From positions 467,686-531,685 of the forward strand of contig NZ_BNBM01000003.1 in NCBI RefSeq assembly GCF_014655715.1: 64,000 bases of DNA. Reading direction: 5' to 3'. Positions within the stretch are counted from its first letter, which is position 1; every line of letters begins with the position of its first letter. Origin of the DNA: Streptomyces lanatus. Its GTDB lineage: Bacteria; Actinomycetota; Actinomycetes; Streptomycetales; Streptomycetaceae. Both the position numbers and the translations under genes were made by a program. Shown piece by piece: positions 8,385-16,940 of the stretch. The notes beneath the pieces are model-generated. The model did not search any database. It worked only from the letters and a program-made list of their open reading frames with translations, and was not told the DNA's origin.

Positions 8385-10163
8385 CTACTCGGTCGGCACC
8401 GGCACCCACCACACCAAGGTGGTGCCGCCCTCGGCCGGACTGGTCAGCTCCAGTTCCCCGCCCAACTGCCGTGCCCGTTCCGCCATGTTGAGCAGTCCGC
8501 TGCGGCGGCCGTCCGCCGGGATGCCGACGCCGTTGTCGGCGACCGTGAGGCGGACCTGGTGGGAGTCCGCGGCGAGGGCGATGTCGGCGCGGCCGGCCTT
8601 GGCGTGACGGGCGATGTTGGTGAGGGCCTCGGAGAGTACGGCGACCACGTGGTCGGCGATCTCGCGCGGCACCTGCGTGTCGACCAGGCCCTCCATCCGC
8701 ACGCTGGGCGCGAAGCCGAGCACCGGCGCCGCCTCGCCCGCGATCCGCACCACGCGCGCCCGCAGCCCGGACCCGCCGGTGCCCTCGCGGGAGCGCAGGC
8801 CGAAGATCGTCGACCTGATGATCTTGATGGTCTCGTCCAGGTCGTCCACGGCGCGCACCACCCGCTCGGCGGCCTCGGGGTGGTCGATGAAGCGGCCCGC
8901 GCTCTGCAGCGTCATGCCGGTCGCGAACAGCCGCTGGATCGCCAGATCGTGCAGGTCCCGGGCGATACGGTCGCGGTCCTTGAGCACGGCGACCTCCTCG
9001 GCGTCCTGCCGGCGCTCCGCGAGCTCCATGGCCACGGCGGCCTGGGCCGCGAAGCCCTGCAGCGGTTCGATCTCCTTCCCGGTGAACGCCGTATGCCCTG
9101 CCTCGCGGATCAGCAGGACGACGCCGCGTACACCGCCCTCTCCCGTCCCGACCGGAACGGCAATCGCCGGGCCCAGGCCGGTGAAGCGCGGCGGGCCTGC
9201 CGAAACCCGTTCGTCGTGGGAGACGTCCGAGGTGGTGACGGGGGCGACCGTCGAGAACGCCTCGCCCATCAGGCTTCCGTCGACGGGCAGCACCAGTCCG
9301 CGCAACGCCTCCGCCTCCGGCCCGATGGCCAGCTCCACGCTGAGCGAGTCGGTGTCGTCCATCGGCATCGCGACCACGGCCAGCGCCGCTCCCGTGATCT
9401 CCCGGGCGCGGTCCGCGATCAGTCCGAGGACCTCGCCGCGGTCGCTGCCGGACATCAGGCTGTGGGTGATCTCCGCGTTCGCCTGCAGCCAGCGTTCCCG
9501 CAGCCGGGACTCCTCGTAGAGGCGGGCGTTGTCGATGGCGACGCCCGCCGCGACCGCCAGGGTCGACAGGACGGACTCGTCCTCCTCGTCGAACTGCGCC
9601 CCGCCGCGCTTCTCGGTCAGGTACAGATTGCCGAAGACCTGCTCGCGGACCCGGATGGGGACGCCGAGGAAGGTGTTCATCGGCGGGTGGTTGGGCGGGA
9701 AGCCGTACGACGCCGGGTGTTCGGAGATCTTCGCCAGGCGCAGCGGCTCGGGGTGGTGGATCAGCTCGCCGAGGATGCCGTGGCCCTCCGGATAGTGGCC
9801 GATCCTGGCGATCTGGTCCTCGCCGACCCCGACGGTGTGGAAGGCGGACAGCCGCTTGCCGTCCGGCCCGATCACCCCCAGGGCGGCGTACTCCGCGTCG
9901 ACCAGCACCGCGGCGGCCTCGACGATGCTGTGCAGCGCCTGCTCCAGGTCCAGCTCCCGGCCGACGGACAGCACCGCCTCCAGCAGGCTGTGCACCCGGT
10001 CGCGCGTGCCGCGGGCCGCGTCCAGCCGGGCCTGGAGCTCCTCCAGCAGCTCGTCCAGCCTCAGCTGCGGCAGCCGTACGCGGGCTTCCCGAGGCTCCTC
10101 GGCGCTTCCCACCTGCGTCTCCTCCGGTCCCGTGGACGGTCTCGCACCAGCCGCTCCGGACAT
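8385..10163 (-). CDS. DevS/OsdK-type GAF sensor histidine kinase
   Basis: A 592-residue soluble sensor kinase of the DevS/DosS group. It has two GAF domains (about residues 70-205, with HYPEGHGILGELIHHPEPLRL and NTFLGVPIRVREQVFGNLYLTEK, and about 230-375). A HisKA_3 dimerisation domain follows, with the phospho-accepting histidine in DRIARDLHDLAIQRLF near 395. The C-terminal ATPase shows SEALTNIARHAKA, ADNGVGIP and GLLNMAERARQLGG. In DevS the first GAF holds haem and senses O2/NO/CO; haem binding here is inferred. Its partner is probably the NarL-type regulator at 19618, about 9.5 kb away, as no regulator gene is adjacent. A palindromic box lies 89 bases upstream. Confidence 0.93.
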   Translation of the reverse strand: MSGAAGARPSTGPEETQVGSAEEPREARVRLPQLRLDELLEELQARLDAARGTRDRVHSLLEAVLSVGRELDLEQALHSIVEAAAVLVDAEYAALGVIGPDGKRLSAFHTVGVGEDQIARIGHYPEGHGILGELIHHPEPLRLAKISEHPASYGFPPNHPPMNTFLGVPIRVREQVFGNLYLTEKRGGAQFDEEDESVLSTLAVAAGVAIDNARLYEESRLRERWLQANAEITHSLMSGSDRGEVLGLIADRAREITGAALAVVAMPMDDTDSLSVELAIGPEAEALRGLVLPVDGSLMGEAFSTVAPVTTSDVSHDERVSAGPPRFTGLGPAIAVPVGTGEGGVRGVVLLIREAGHTAFTGKEIEPLQGFAAQAAVAMELAERRQDAEEVAVLKDRDRIARDLHDLAIQRLFATGMTLQSAGRFIDHPEAAERVVRAVDDLDETIKIIRSTIFGLRSREGTGGSGLRARVVRIAGEAAPVLGFAPSVRMEGLVDTQVPREIADHVVAVLSEALTNIARHAKAGRADIALAADSHQVRLTVADNGVGIPADGRRSGLLNMAERARQLGGELELTSPAEGGTTLVWWVPVPTE

Positions 10164-10251
10164 GGGTCACGCTACCGGCCTGTGGCGGGGGACGGTACGG
10201 AATCGGAAGGGGATCCGGCCCTCCAACGGCGTCCTCCCAGGTTGCCCGCTT

Positions 10252-10265
10252 GGGCCGTTCGGCCC
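10252..10265. promoter_or_regulatory. Candidate DevR/OsdR box upstream of sensor kinase
   Basis: GGGCCGTTCGGCCC is a perfect match to the recurrent palindrome. It lies 89 bases before the kinase start on the minus strand and 81 bases before the dikinase remnant on the plus strand. Confidence 0.6.
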
Positions 10266-10345
10266 TGCTGTGGGGACGGCCGGCAGATGCCGACCCGGCC
10301 ACCGGCGTCCGACGCTGGAAATGACTCGCGGGCCGCCGCGGCATA

Positions 10346-10470
10346 GCGGACCTGCTGGGCGGCAAGGGCGCCAACCTGGCCGAGATGACCCGGCTGGGCC
10401 TGCCGGCCCCACCGGGGTTCACCGTCACCACCGACGCCTGCCGGGCCCACCTCGCAACCGGTACGGAAAG
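10346..10470 (+). pseudogene. Pyruvate phosphate dikinase remnant (N-terminal scrap)
   Basis: About 40 codons reading [20 protein letters not shown] then [19 protein letters not shown], the unmistakable N-terminal nucleotide-binding start of pyruvate phosphate dikinase (normally about 880 residues). There is no start codon context upstream, and the homology stops at about 10465, where stress-protein sequence begins in another frame. Both ends are therefore deleted. In related Streptomyces the intact ppdK belongs to the same dormancy gene set. Confidence 0.85.
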
Positions 10471-10484
10471 CGGCATTTCGCGGG

Positions 10485-10879
10485 CTGACGCTCCGCGTGG
10501 TCCACCACTCACTGCCCGACAACCTGGACGACGCGAAGATGGTCGTGGCCGGCACGCGAGGGATGGACATCAACTCACTGCCGGCCTGCCCGGTCGTCCT
10601 GGTCCCGGAGAACTTGACCGACGCGCACCGCGCACGCCCGTCAGCCGAGATCGCTCTCGGCGTGGACGCCCACGAACCGGCCACGGGGGCCATCGAGTGC
10701 GCCTTCGAGACCGCGCGGCTGTGGGGCGTACGACTCCGCGCCGTGCACGCCTGGAGGTTGCCCTCCCACGCGGCGGAGCTGCCTTACGGTGTGCCGGAGG
10801 AGGACCGTGGCGCCTGGGAGGACACCAAGGGGTGCAGCTGCTGGCGGACGGGCTGCGTCCGTGGCGGGAGAAGTACCCT
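10485..10879 (+). pseudogene. Universal stress protein remnant with deletion and frameshift
   Basis: Remains of a two-domain universal stress protein. The end of domain 1 ([14 protein letters not shown], then [10 protein letters not shown]) has lost the usual glycine-rich GSVS segment between the two pieces. Domain 2 begins [35 protein letters not shown] and runs to about 10830. There the reading frame shifts, and [15 protein letters not shown] continues in a different frame before homology ends near 10879. An internal deletion, a frameshift and loss of the C terminus make this non-functional. Confidence 0.82.
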
Positions 10880-10931
10880 CCAGGCAGCCACCGAAGGTGA
10901 CGTGCTCCCTTGCATCCAGCCGGGCCATTGA

Positions 10932-11144
10932 CGGAGCACAGGCCCGGTCGGCAGCCAGGGCGCCTGAGCGGCGGCTCACCGCGAAGAACCTGAGCCGCAG
11001 GTTCTGCGGGCACATCTCCGCGTAGAGCTCCTCCAGCTGATCGTGGTCAGCTGCCTCCACCGGGCGGATGCACACGGTGGTGCCGTCCGCGAGCAGGGCG
11101 TGGACCGGCGGTCGACCGAGCCGGCCGGCGTTCGGCGTGGTCAT
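10932..11144 (-). pseudogene. GNAT/acyl-CoA ligase (Pat-like) remnant, 5' end only
   Basis: About 71 codons that match the start of the large bifunctional GNAT acetyltransferase/acetate-CoA ligase proteins: VHALLADGTTVCIRPVEAAD, then LRLRFFAVSRRSGALAADRACAP. Homology stops abruptly at about 10932, whereas the family continues for roughly 800 residues more; the open frame beyond is unrelated. The ATG at 11144 still has a GGAGGG ribosome site, and a palindromic box remains 82 bases upstream. The truncated product may therefore still be made. Confidence 0.8.
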
Positions 11145-11225
11145 CGTGGGCCCTCCAAGCCTCTCGACACTTCGAGCATCCAGCGGATCGGCGAGGGGCC
11201 CCACGGGCTGTCCGGGTTCCGTCGG

Positions 11226-11239
11226 GGGCCGGTCTGCCC
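11226..11239. promoter_or_regulatory. Candidate DevR/OsdR box upstream of GNAT-ligase remnant
   Basis: GGGCCGGTCTGCCC has one mismatch to the recurrent palindrome. It lies 82 bases before the remnant gene's ATG on the minus strand. Confidence 0.45.
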
Positions 11240-11280
11240 AACGTTCCGCGCTGCTCGTCCCCGCTGCGGTCCGGGCATGC

Positions 11281-11316
11281 GGAGGGGACCGGTGCTCGGC
11301 GGCACCGGTCCCCTCC
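11281..11316 (-). terminator. Strong hairpin ending the stress/phosphoketolase operon
   Basis: A perfect 15-bp stem, GGAGGGGACCGGTGC (11281-11295) with its complement at 11302-11316, and a 6-base loop TCGGCG. It follows the GAPDH remnant at the tail of the minus-strand gene string 16777-11325. There is no U-tract, as is common for Streptomyces terminators. Confidence 0.75.
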
Positions 11317-11324
11317 AGCCGTGT

Positions 11325-11417
11325 TCATTTGCAGTTGATCGCGACCACCTCGACGTCCTCGCCGAGGCAGGTGCGTCCGATGTGGCCGAAGCCGTTGATG
11401 CCGACGCATACGGTCAT
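11325..11417 (-). pseudogene. Glyceraldehyde-3-phosphate dehydrogenase remnant (30 codons)
   Basis: A 30-codon open frame, MTVCVGINGFGHIGRTCLG then EDVEVVAINCK, followed by a stop. The first part is the NAD-binding start of GAPDH (VGINGFGRIGR) and the end matches the DVEVVAVND strand that normally lies some 10-15 residues further on. So an internal deletion plus loss of about 300 codons has occurred. The ATG at 11417 keeps an AAGGAG ribosome site. It is the last gene after phosphoketolase, an order that would link the phosphoketolase and lower glycolytic routes. Confidence 0.75.
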
Positions 11418-11449
11418 GGCGGCGGGCTCCTTCTGGAATTCGGTGCTGT

Positions 11450-13831
11450 TCAGGCGTTCCAGGTCCAGTCGGCGACCTCGGGCAGGTCCGTGCCGTGTTC
11501 GCGGATCCAGGCGTGGTGGCGGGTGCGGGCGTCGGCCATCCGCTGGCGTTCGGCCGCGGCGCGCACCGCGAGGCCGGGGACACGGTCGATGACGTCCATG
11601 ACCAGGCGGTAGCGGTCGAGGTCGTTGCGGACGACCATGTCGAACGGTGTGGTCGTGGTGCCGGACTCCTTGTAGCCGCGTACGTGCAGGTTCGGGTGGC
11701 CGGTGCGGCGGTAGGCGAGCCGGTGGATCAGCCAGGGATAGCCGTGGTAGGCGAAGATCACCGGTTTGTCCCGGGTGAACAGGCCATCGTACTCGAAGTC
11801 GCTCATGCCGTGGGGGTGTTCCTCCCGGGGCATCAGCCGGGTCATGTCGACGACGTTCACCACGCGCACGGCGAGTCCGGGCAGGTGGCGGCGGAGCAAC
11901 TGTGCGGCCGCCAGGACCTCCTGGGTGGGCACGTCGCCCGCGCAGGCGAGGACGACGTCCGGTTCCCCGCCGTTCTCGGTACCCGCCCACTCCCAGATGC
12001 CGGCTCCGCGTGCGCAGTGGGCGCGGGCGGCGTCCATCGGCAGCCAGTCGAAGCAGGGCTGTTTGCCGGCCACGATCACATTGACGTAGTCGCGGCTGCG
12101 CAGCGCGTGGTCCGCGACGGACAGGAGCGTGTTGGCGTCCGGCGGCAGGTATACGCGGACGACTTCAGGGCTCTTGTTGAGGACGTGGTCGACGAAGCCG
12201 GGGTCCTGGTGGGAGAAGCCGTTGTGGTCCTGCCGCCAGACGTGAGAGGTGAGGAGGTAGTTGAGGGAGGGGATGGGAGCCCGCCAGGGCAACCGCCGGG
12301 ACGTCCTCAGCCACTTGATGTGCTGGTTGACCATCGAGTCGACGATGTGCACGAAGGCCTCGTAGCACGAGAAGAGACCGTGCCGGCCGGTGAGGAGATA
12401 GCCCTCCAGCCAGCCTTGGCAGAGGTGTTCGGAGAGGATCTCCATCACCCGGCCGTGCCGGTCCAGATGTTCGTCGGTCTGAAGGGTGCCCGCCTGCCAT
12501 GCCTTGCCGCTGGCGTCGAAGACGGCCTGGAGCCGGTTGGAGGCGGTCTCGTCCGGACCGACCAGCCGGAAGTCGCGGCGGGCAGCGGTGTCCTTCATGA
12601 CCTGTTGCAGCAAGTCCCCGAGGATCCGAGTCGGTTCGTGCAGGGTCGTGCCCGGCTTCTTGACCGGTACGGCGAAGGAGTCCAGGGACCGGATGGGCAG
12701 GTCGTGCGTGAGGAGGCCGCCGTTGGCGTGCGGGGTGGCGCCCAGGCGCCGACCACCTTCAGGAACGCAGGCGAGGACGTCGGCGACGGGCCGGCCGTCC
12801 GGATGGAAGAGCTCTTCGGGTCGATACGAGCGCAGCCATGCCTCCAGCTGCCGCAGGTGCTCCGGGTTCTCCCGTACGCCGGCCAGCGGGACCTGGTGGG
12901 AGCGCCAGGTCCCCTCCACCGGCAGGCCGTCGACCTCCGCCGGGCCGGTCCAGCCCTTCGGCGTGCGCAGCACGATCATGGGCCAGTGCGCTCGCTCACC
13001 GATCCCCTCCTCCCGGGCCGTGCGCTGGAGCAGGGCGATCTGGTCGAGCGCGTCGTCGAGGGCCCGTGCCATGGCCCGATGCACGCCGGCCGGGTCGTCG
13101 CCGGTGACATGGAGCGGCTCGTGGCCGTATCCCCGCAGGAGTGCGTCGAGTTCGGCCTCGGGCAGCCGGGACAGCACGGCCGGGTTGGCGATCTTGTAGC
13201 CGTTGAGGTGCAGGATCGGCAGGACGGCGCCGTCGTGGACCGGGTCGAGGAACTTGTTGGAGTGCCAGGAGGCGGCCAGCGGACCGGTCTCCGCCTCGCC
13301 GTCGCCGATCACACACGCGACAACAAGGTCCGGGTTGTCGAAGGCGGCACCGTAGGCGTGAGCGAGCGAGTAACCGAGCTCGCCGCCCTCATGGATGGAC
13401 CCGGGGACCTCCGGCGCCACATGGCTCGGTACCCCGCCCGGAAAGGAGAACTGCCGGAACAGTCGCTCCATGCCGGGGGCGTCGCGTGACACGTCGGGGT
13501 GGATCTCGCTGTAGCTGCCGTCGAGCCAGGAGCCGGCGAGCACGGACGGCCCGCCGTGCCCTGGTCCCCACACGCACAGTGCGTCGAGCGCGCGCGCCTT
13601 GATGACCCGGTTGAGGTGGGTGTACACGAGGTTCAGGCCTGGTGAGGTGCCCCAGTGGCCGAGGAGCCGCGGCTTGATGTGCTCGGGCTCGAGGGGTTCG
13701 GTCAGCAGCGGATTCGCCATCAGATAGATCTGTCCCGCGGCGAGGTAGTTCGCGGCCCGCCAATGGGCGTCGAGGGTGCGCAGTTCGTCGTCGGAAAGTG
13801 CGGTGGCCTTGCGGTGTTCCACCTTGGGCAT
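11450..13831 (-). CDS. xfp: Xylulose-5-phosphate/fructose-6-phosphate phosphoketolase
   Basis: A 793-residue phosphoketolase of full family length. It is a thiamine-diphosphate enzyme splitting xylulose-5-P (and/or fructose-6-P) with phosphate to acetyl-phosphate plus glyceraldehyde-3-P (or erythrose-4-P). Seen in sequence: [20 protein letters not shown] near 57, WGPGHGGPS near 90, the TPP motif [20 protein letters not shown] near 176, and the C-terminal domain [20 protein letters not shown] and [21 protein letters not shown]. The start is ATG 13831. It lies fourth in a minus-strand string (stress protein, ADH, stress protein, Xfp, GAPDH remnant), 75 bases after the preceding gene. Acetyl-P would allow ATP formation when respiration is limited. 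Confidence 0.96.
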   Translation of the reverse strand: MPKVEHRKATALSDDELRTLDAHWRAANYLAAGQIYLMANPLLTEPLEPEHIKPRLLGHWGTSPGLNLVYTHLNRVIKARALDALCVWGPGHGGPSVLAGSWLDGSYSEIHPDVSRDAPGMERLFRQFSFPGGVPSHVAPEVPGSIHEGGELGYSLAHAYGAAFDNPDLVVACVIGDGEAETGPLAASWHSNKFLDPVHDGAVLPILHLNGYKIANPAVLSRLPEAELDALLRGYGHEPLHVTGDDPAGVHRAMARALDDALDQIALLQRTAREEGIGERAHWPMIVLRTPKGWTGPAEVDGLPVEGTWRSHQVPLAGVRENPEHLRQLEAWLRSYRPEELFHPDGRPVADVLACVPEGGRRLGATPHANGGLLTHDLPIRSLDSFAVPVKKPGTTLHEPTRILGDLLQQVMKDTAARRDFRLVGPDETASNRLQAVFDASGKAWQAGTLQTDEHLDRHGRVMEILSEHLCQGWLEGYLLTGRHGLFSCYEAFVHIVDSMVNQHIKWLRTSRRLPWRAPIPSLNYLLTSHVWRQDHNGFSHQDPGFVDHVLNKSPEVVRVYLPPDANTLLSVADHALRSRDYVNVIVAGKQPCFDWLPMDAARAHCARGAGIWEWAGTENGGEPDVVLACAGDVPTQEVLAAAQLLRRHLPGLAVRVVNVVDMTRLMPREEHPHGMSDFEYDGLFTRDKPVIFAYHGYPWLIHRLAYRRTGHPNLHVRGYKESGTTTTPFDMVVRNDLDRYRLVMDVIDRVPGLAVRAAAERQRMADARTRHHAWIREHGTDLPEVADWTWNA

Positions 13832-13906
13832 GGGGAGACTCCGGTAGTCGTCGATTCAGGTCGCGCGGGCGGTGACGCTGCCGAGCTGGGCGTCTGTCCT
13901 CGAATG

Positions 13907-14806
13907 TCACTCCCGCTCGGGCACGATGGCGACAGGACAGGCCGAGTGGTGCAGCACTCCGTGGGCCACCCGGCCCAACTGGAGTCCGAAGTGCCGGTCG
14001 CGGCGCTCAGCGCCGATGACCAGGAGGTCGGCACCGCGCGAGGCGTCCGCGAGGACATTCCGGGCGTGCCCCTCGACCGCACGGCGGCTCGTTTCGACAT
14101 CTGCGGGGACGTCGTGCAGTGCCTTGTCCAGTACCTCCACCGCGTGCTGTTCATGCATACGGGCGGGCTCCCCGGCGAGCTGGGGGTACCCCCGGACGAA
14201 GTCTGGGGGAGGATGGTCCGGGCTCTCGTGCGCGGGGCACCGCCAGGCTCGCACCACGTCCAAGACCGCCTCCCGCCGTCGCGCCTCGTCGGCGGCGAAG
14301 CGCACCGCCGCCGGAGTCGTCGGCCTCTCGCCGACGCCGACGACGATGCGGCCGTGCGTCCTCGGCCGGACCTGGTTGTCGTGGTTGCCGCGAACGAGGA
14401 CCATCGGGCAGTGCGCGTGCCCGGCGACGGTCAGGCTCACCGACCCCAGCAGTGCCTCGGTGACGCTGCTGCGGCCGCGGGTCCCGGTCACCAGCAGCGA
14501 GGCGCTGCGGCTCTCACGCACCAGCGCGTACTCGGGCTCCTCGGACAGCGTGCGGGTGGAAACCTTCACATCGGCCTGACGGCGGTGAGCGCGCGCGGCG
14601 GCGGTCTCCACGATGTCCTGAGCCCGCACCCGCTCGGACGACCTGCCCAGTTCGTCCGCGAGGGCGGCACCCTCGTAGCGCTCCCACAACCAGGCGTACA
14701 CCAGCCGCAGCGGCACCCCCCACAGCGCGGCCTCGTCGGCTGCCCAGTCGACGGCTCGCAGGCTGGGCTCGGAGCCGTCGACGCCGACGACGATCGGCAG
14801 GTCCAT
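13907..14806 (-). CDS. Universal stress protein, tandem UspA domains
   Basis: A 299-residue two-domain universal stress protein, closely related to the one at 7347-8204 in this window. Domain 1 starts LPIVVGVDGSEPSLRAVDWAADEAALWG and has the ATP-loop GTRGRSSVTEALLGSVSLTVAGHAHCPMVLV. Domain 2 starts GRIVVGVGERPTTPAAVRFA and ends IGAERRDRHFGLQLGRVAHGVLHHSACPVAIV. ATG 14806 is used; GTG 14815 would overlap the ADH stop as GTGA and is equally plausible. Either way it is translationally linked to the ADH gene. Confidence 0.92.
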   Translation of the reverse strand: MDLPIVVGVDGSEPSLRAVDWAADEAALWGVPLRLVYAWLWERYEGAALADELGRSSERVRAQDIVETAAARAHRRQADVKVSTRTLSEEPEYALVRESRSASLLVTGTRGRSSVTEALLGSVSLTVAGHAHCPMVLVRGNHDNQVRPRTHGRIVVGVGERPTTPAAVRFAADEARRREAVLDVVRAWRCPAHESPDHPPPDFVRGYPQLAGEPARMHEQHAVEVLDKALHDVPADVETSRRAVEGHARNVLADASRGADLLVIGAERRDRHFGLQLGRVAHGVLHHSACPVAIVPERE

Positions 14807-14811
14807 CGCCC

Positions 14812-15834
14812 TCACCGTCCCGCACCGAGGTCGAAGACGATGCGTGCCTTGACCTGGCCGCGCAGCACGTCGTCGATGGACTCGTTGGCGGAACCGAGCG
14901 GGCGGGTCTCGCAGATGACCTGCGTACGGCCGGCCGCGTGCAGGTGGAAGACCTCGGCGAGATCCTGCCGGGTACCGACGATCGAGCCGATCACGCTCGT
15001 GCCGTTCAGGACGGTGTCGAAGATCGGGACCTGGATGGTGCCGTGCGCGGGCAGAGCGACCATGACGAGCTTTCCGCCGCGCCGCAGCCCGGAGTTGACG
15101 GCCGCGAAGGCGGCTTCGTTCACGGCCAGGGCGATGGCCGCGTGGGCACCGCCGTGCCGCTTCAGTACCTCGCCGACGTCGTGCTTGCGGGCGTCGATGA
15201 CGAGGTCGGCGCCCAGTTCGGCGGCGAGTTCGAGCTTCTCGTCGGTGACGTCGACGGCCGCGACGGTGGCCCCGGCGATCTTCGCGTACTGCACGGCCAG
15301 GTGACCGAGTCCGCCGATCCCGGAGATGGCGACGAGCTGGGTGGGCTTCACGTCGGCGACCTTGAGCGCCTTGTACGTGGTCACGCCGGCGCAGGTCAGC
15401 GGGGCGGCGTCGATCGCGGTGACGCCCTTCGGCACCGGCTGCGCGAAGTCCGCCCAGGCGAGCATCTTCTCGGCGTAGCCGCCGTCGCAGCCGTACCCGG
15501 TGTTGATCTGCTGCTCGCACAGCGTCTCCCAGCCGGACAGACAGTGCTCGCATCGCCCGCATGCCTTGCCCAGCCACGGCACGGCGACACGTTGTCCGAC
15601 GGCGAGGTGGGTGACGCCGTCGCCGAGCTTCTCGACGAGGCCGACTCCTTCGTGGCCGGGCACGAAGGGCGGTGTGGGCTTGACCGGCCAGTCGCCGTGC
15701 GCGGCGTGGATGTCGGTGTGGCACAGCCCGCAGGCCTCGACCCGGATGCGGACCTGGCCGGGGCCGGGTTCGGGGTCGGGGCGGTCCTCGATGACCAGGG
15801 GCTCGCCGAAGGCTCGTACGACCGCTGCCTTCAT
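14812..15834 (-). CDS. Zinc-dependent alcohol dehydrogenase, AdhP type
   Basis: A 340-residue medium-chain zinc alcohol dehydrogenase. Catalytic zinc ligands lie in CGLCHTDIH (near residue 36) and PGHEGVG (near 60). Structural zinc cysteines are in CGRCEHCLSGWETLC (about 90-105). The Rossmann motif is ISGIGGLGHLAVQYAKIAG near 170. Length and motifs match AdhP ethanol/aldehyde reductases. The ATG at 15834 lies 25 bases after the upstream stress-protein stop, and the stop overlaps the next gene's start region. A role in disposing of reducing power under oxygen limitation is inferred from its neighbours. Confidence 0.94.
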   Translation of the reverse strand: MKAAVVRAFGEPLVIEDRPDPEPGPGQVRIRVEACGLCHTDIHAAHGDWPVKPTPPFVPGHEGVGLVEKLGDGVTHLAVGQRVAVPWLGKACGRCEHCLSGWETLCEQQINTGYGCDGGYAEKMLAWADFAQPVPKGVTAIDAAPLTCAGVTTYKALKVADVKPTQLVAISGIGGLGHLAVQYAKIAGATVAAVDVTDEKLELAAELGADLVIDARKHDVGEVLKRHGGAHAAIALAVNEAAFAAVNSGLRRGGKLVMVALPAHGTIQVPIFDTVLNGTSVIGSIVGTRQDLAEVFHLHAAGRTQVICETRPLGSANESIDDVLRGQVKARIVFDLGAGR

Positions 15835-15859
15835 GGTTTGTGCTCCTCGGGTTCTTCCG

Positions 15860-16777
15860 TCAGTGGTGCGGAACGACGGCGACGGGGGCGGTGGAGTGGT
15901 GGAGGACGGCGTGGGTGACGGGGCCGATGTGCGCGCCGACGGGGTTGCGGCGGATGCGGCGGCCGACGACGACCAGGGAGGCCTCACGGGAGACGTCGAC
16001 GAGGTGGCTGCCTGGGCTGCCGTAGTGGGACTCCTCGCTGACCTCGATGTCCGGGAACTTCTTGCGCCACCGGCTCAGGACCTCGGTCAGAGCGGCGGTT
16101 TCACGCCGCGCCAGTTCTCCGTGGAGTTCGAGGTCCACGGAGAGGCCGTACGCGTAGTACGGCGGCGGGTTCCAGCCGTGAACGACCCGCAGGGACGTGC
16201 CACGGCGCGCCGCGGCCGCGAACGCGAACTCGATCAGCTCCTCATCCGGGCTCTCGATGTCGAGCCCGAGGACGACGGGCCGGAAGGCGGTGGCGGCGGA
16301 CGGAACACCGGCGGGGTCCATCTCGTGCTCGTCGGCTGCCTGCTCACCGGCCCGGACCAGGACGACCGGCCGCTCGGCGTGTGCCACGACGGCCAGTGCG
16401 ACCGATCCGACGAAGAAGCCGCCGATTCCGCTCAGTCCACGGGAGCCGAGGACCAGTAGTTCGGCGTCCTTCGCCTCGTCGGCCAGCACTTCGGCGGGTC
16501 GGCCGGACAACTGCTCGGTGAGCACGCCGAGGCCGGGGTGGCGCAGCCGGATGCCCTCGGCCGCGTCGCGGGGGATCCGCTCGGTCCAGTGCTGCTGGGT
16601 CTCGGCGCCGAGGAGCGGTGCCTGCGCCATGGGCTCCGGTACCGGCTCCCAGACGTGGACCAGCTTCAACGGCAGGCCGAGCAAATGCGCCTCGCGGGCC
16701 GCCCATTCGGCCGCCGCGCGGCTCTCACGTGAGCCGTCGAGGCCGACGGTGACGCTGTGGGTGATCGTGCGGGTCAT
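15860..16777 (-). CDS. Universal stress protein, tandem UspA domains
   Basis: A 305-residue two-domain universal stress protein, more distant from the other two in this window. Domain 1 is HSVTVGLDGSRESRAAAEWAAREAHLLGLPLKLVHVW, with the loop LGSRGLSGIGGFFVGSVALAVVAHAERPVVLV. Domain 2 is RPVVLGLDIESPDEELIEFAF and ends VVGRRIRRNPVGAHIGPVTHAVLHHSTAPVAVV. The ATG at 16777 has a perfect AGGAGG. It is first in the minus-strand operon through ADH, stress protein and Xfp, and a perfect palindromic box lies 85 bases upstream. Confidence 0.93.
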   Translation of the reverse strand: MTRTITHSVTVGLDGSRESRAAAEWAAREAHLLGLPLKLVHVWEPVPEPMAQAPLLGAETQQHWTERIPRDAAEGIRLRHPGLGVLTEQLSGRPAEVLADEAKDAELLVLGSRGLSGIGGFFVGSVALAVVAHAERPVVLVRAGEQAADEHEMDPAGVPSAATAFRPVVLGLDIESPDEELIEFAFAAAARRGTSLRVVHGWNPPPYYAYGLSVDLELHGELARRETAALTEVLSRWRKKFPDIEVSEESHYGSPGSHLVDVSREASLVVVGRRIRRNPVGAHIGPVTHAVLHHSTAPVAVVPHH

Positions 16778-16861
16778 GATTCCACCTCCTGAATCGGTGG
16801 TCCCGATTCCAGCTTCGTCTTCGGATGTGGGCCCCGGGCAGAGGCCGCAGGTCCCTTCAAC

Positions 16862-16875
16862 GGGCCGACCGGCCC
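16862..16875. promoter_or_regulatory. Candidate DevR/OsdR box at head of stress/ADH/xfp operon
   Basis: GGGCCGACCGGCCC has both 6-base arms of the recurrent palindrome perfect. It lies 85 bases before the first stress-protein ATG on the minus strand. Confidence 0.62.
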
Positions 16876-16940
16876 TTGCGGGTGGTATGCGGTGCGGTGG
16901 CCCGAGGCCGGCCCCCCCCACCTCCCGCTCTCCCCTCCGG

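Noticed and set aside
10641..10931. Continuation of the GNAT-ligase remnant frame beyond residue 71
   Set aside because: The frame stays open but runs antisense to the stress-protein remnant and lacks any family similarity.
11194..11201. GGGGCCCC and similar short GC palindromes as regulator boxes
   Set aside because: Such short palindromes are common by chance at this GC content; only the 14-bp form with correct placement was kept.
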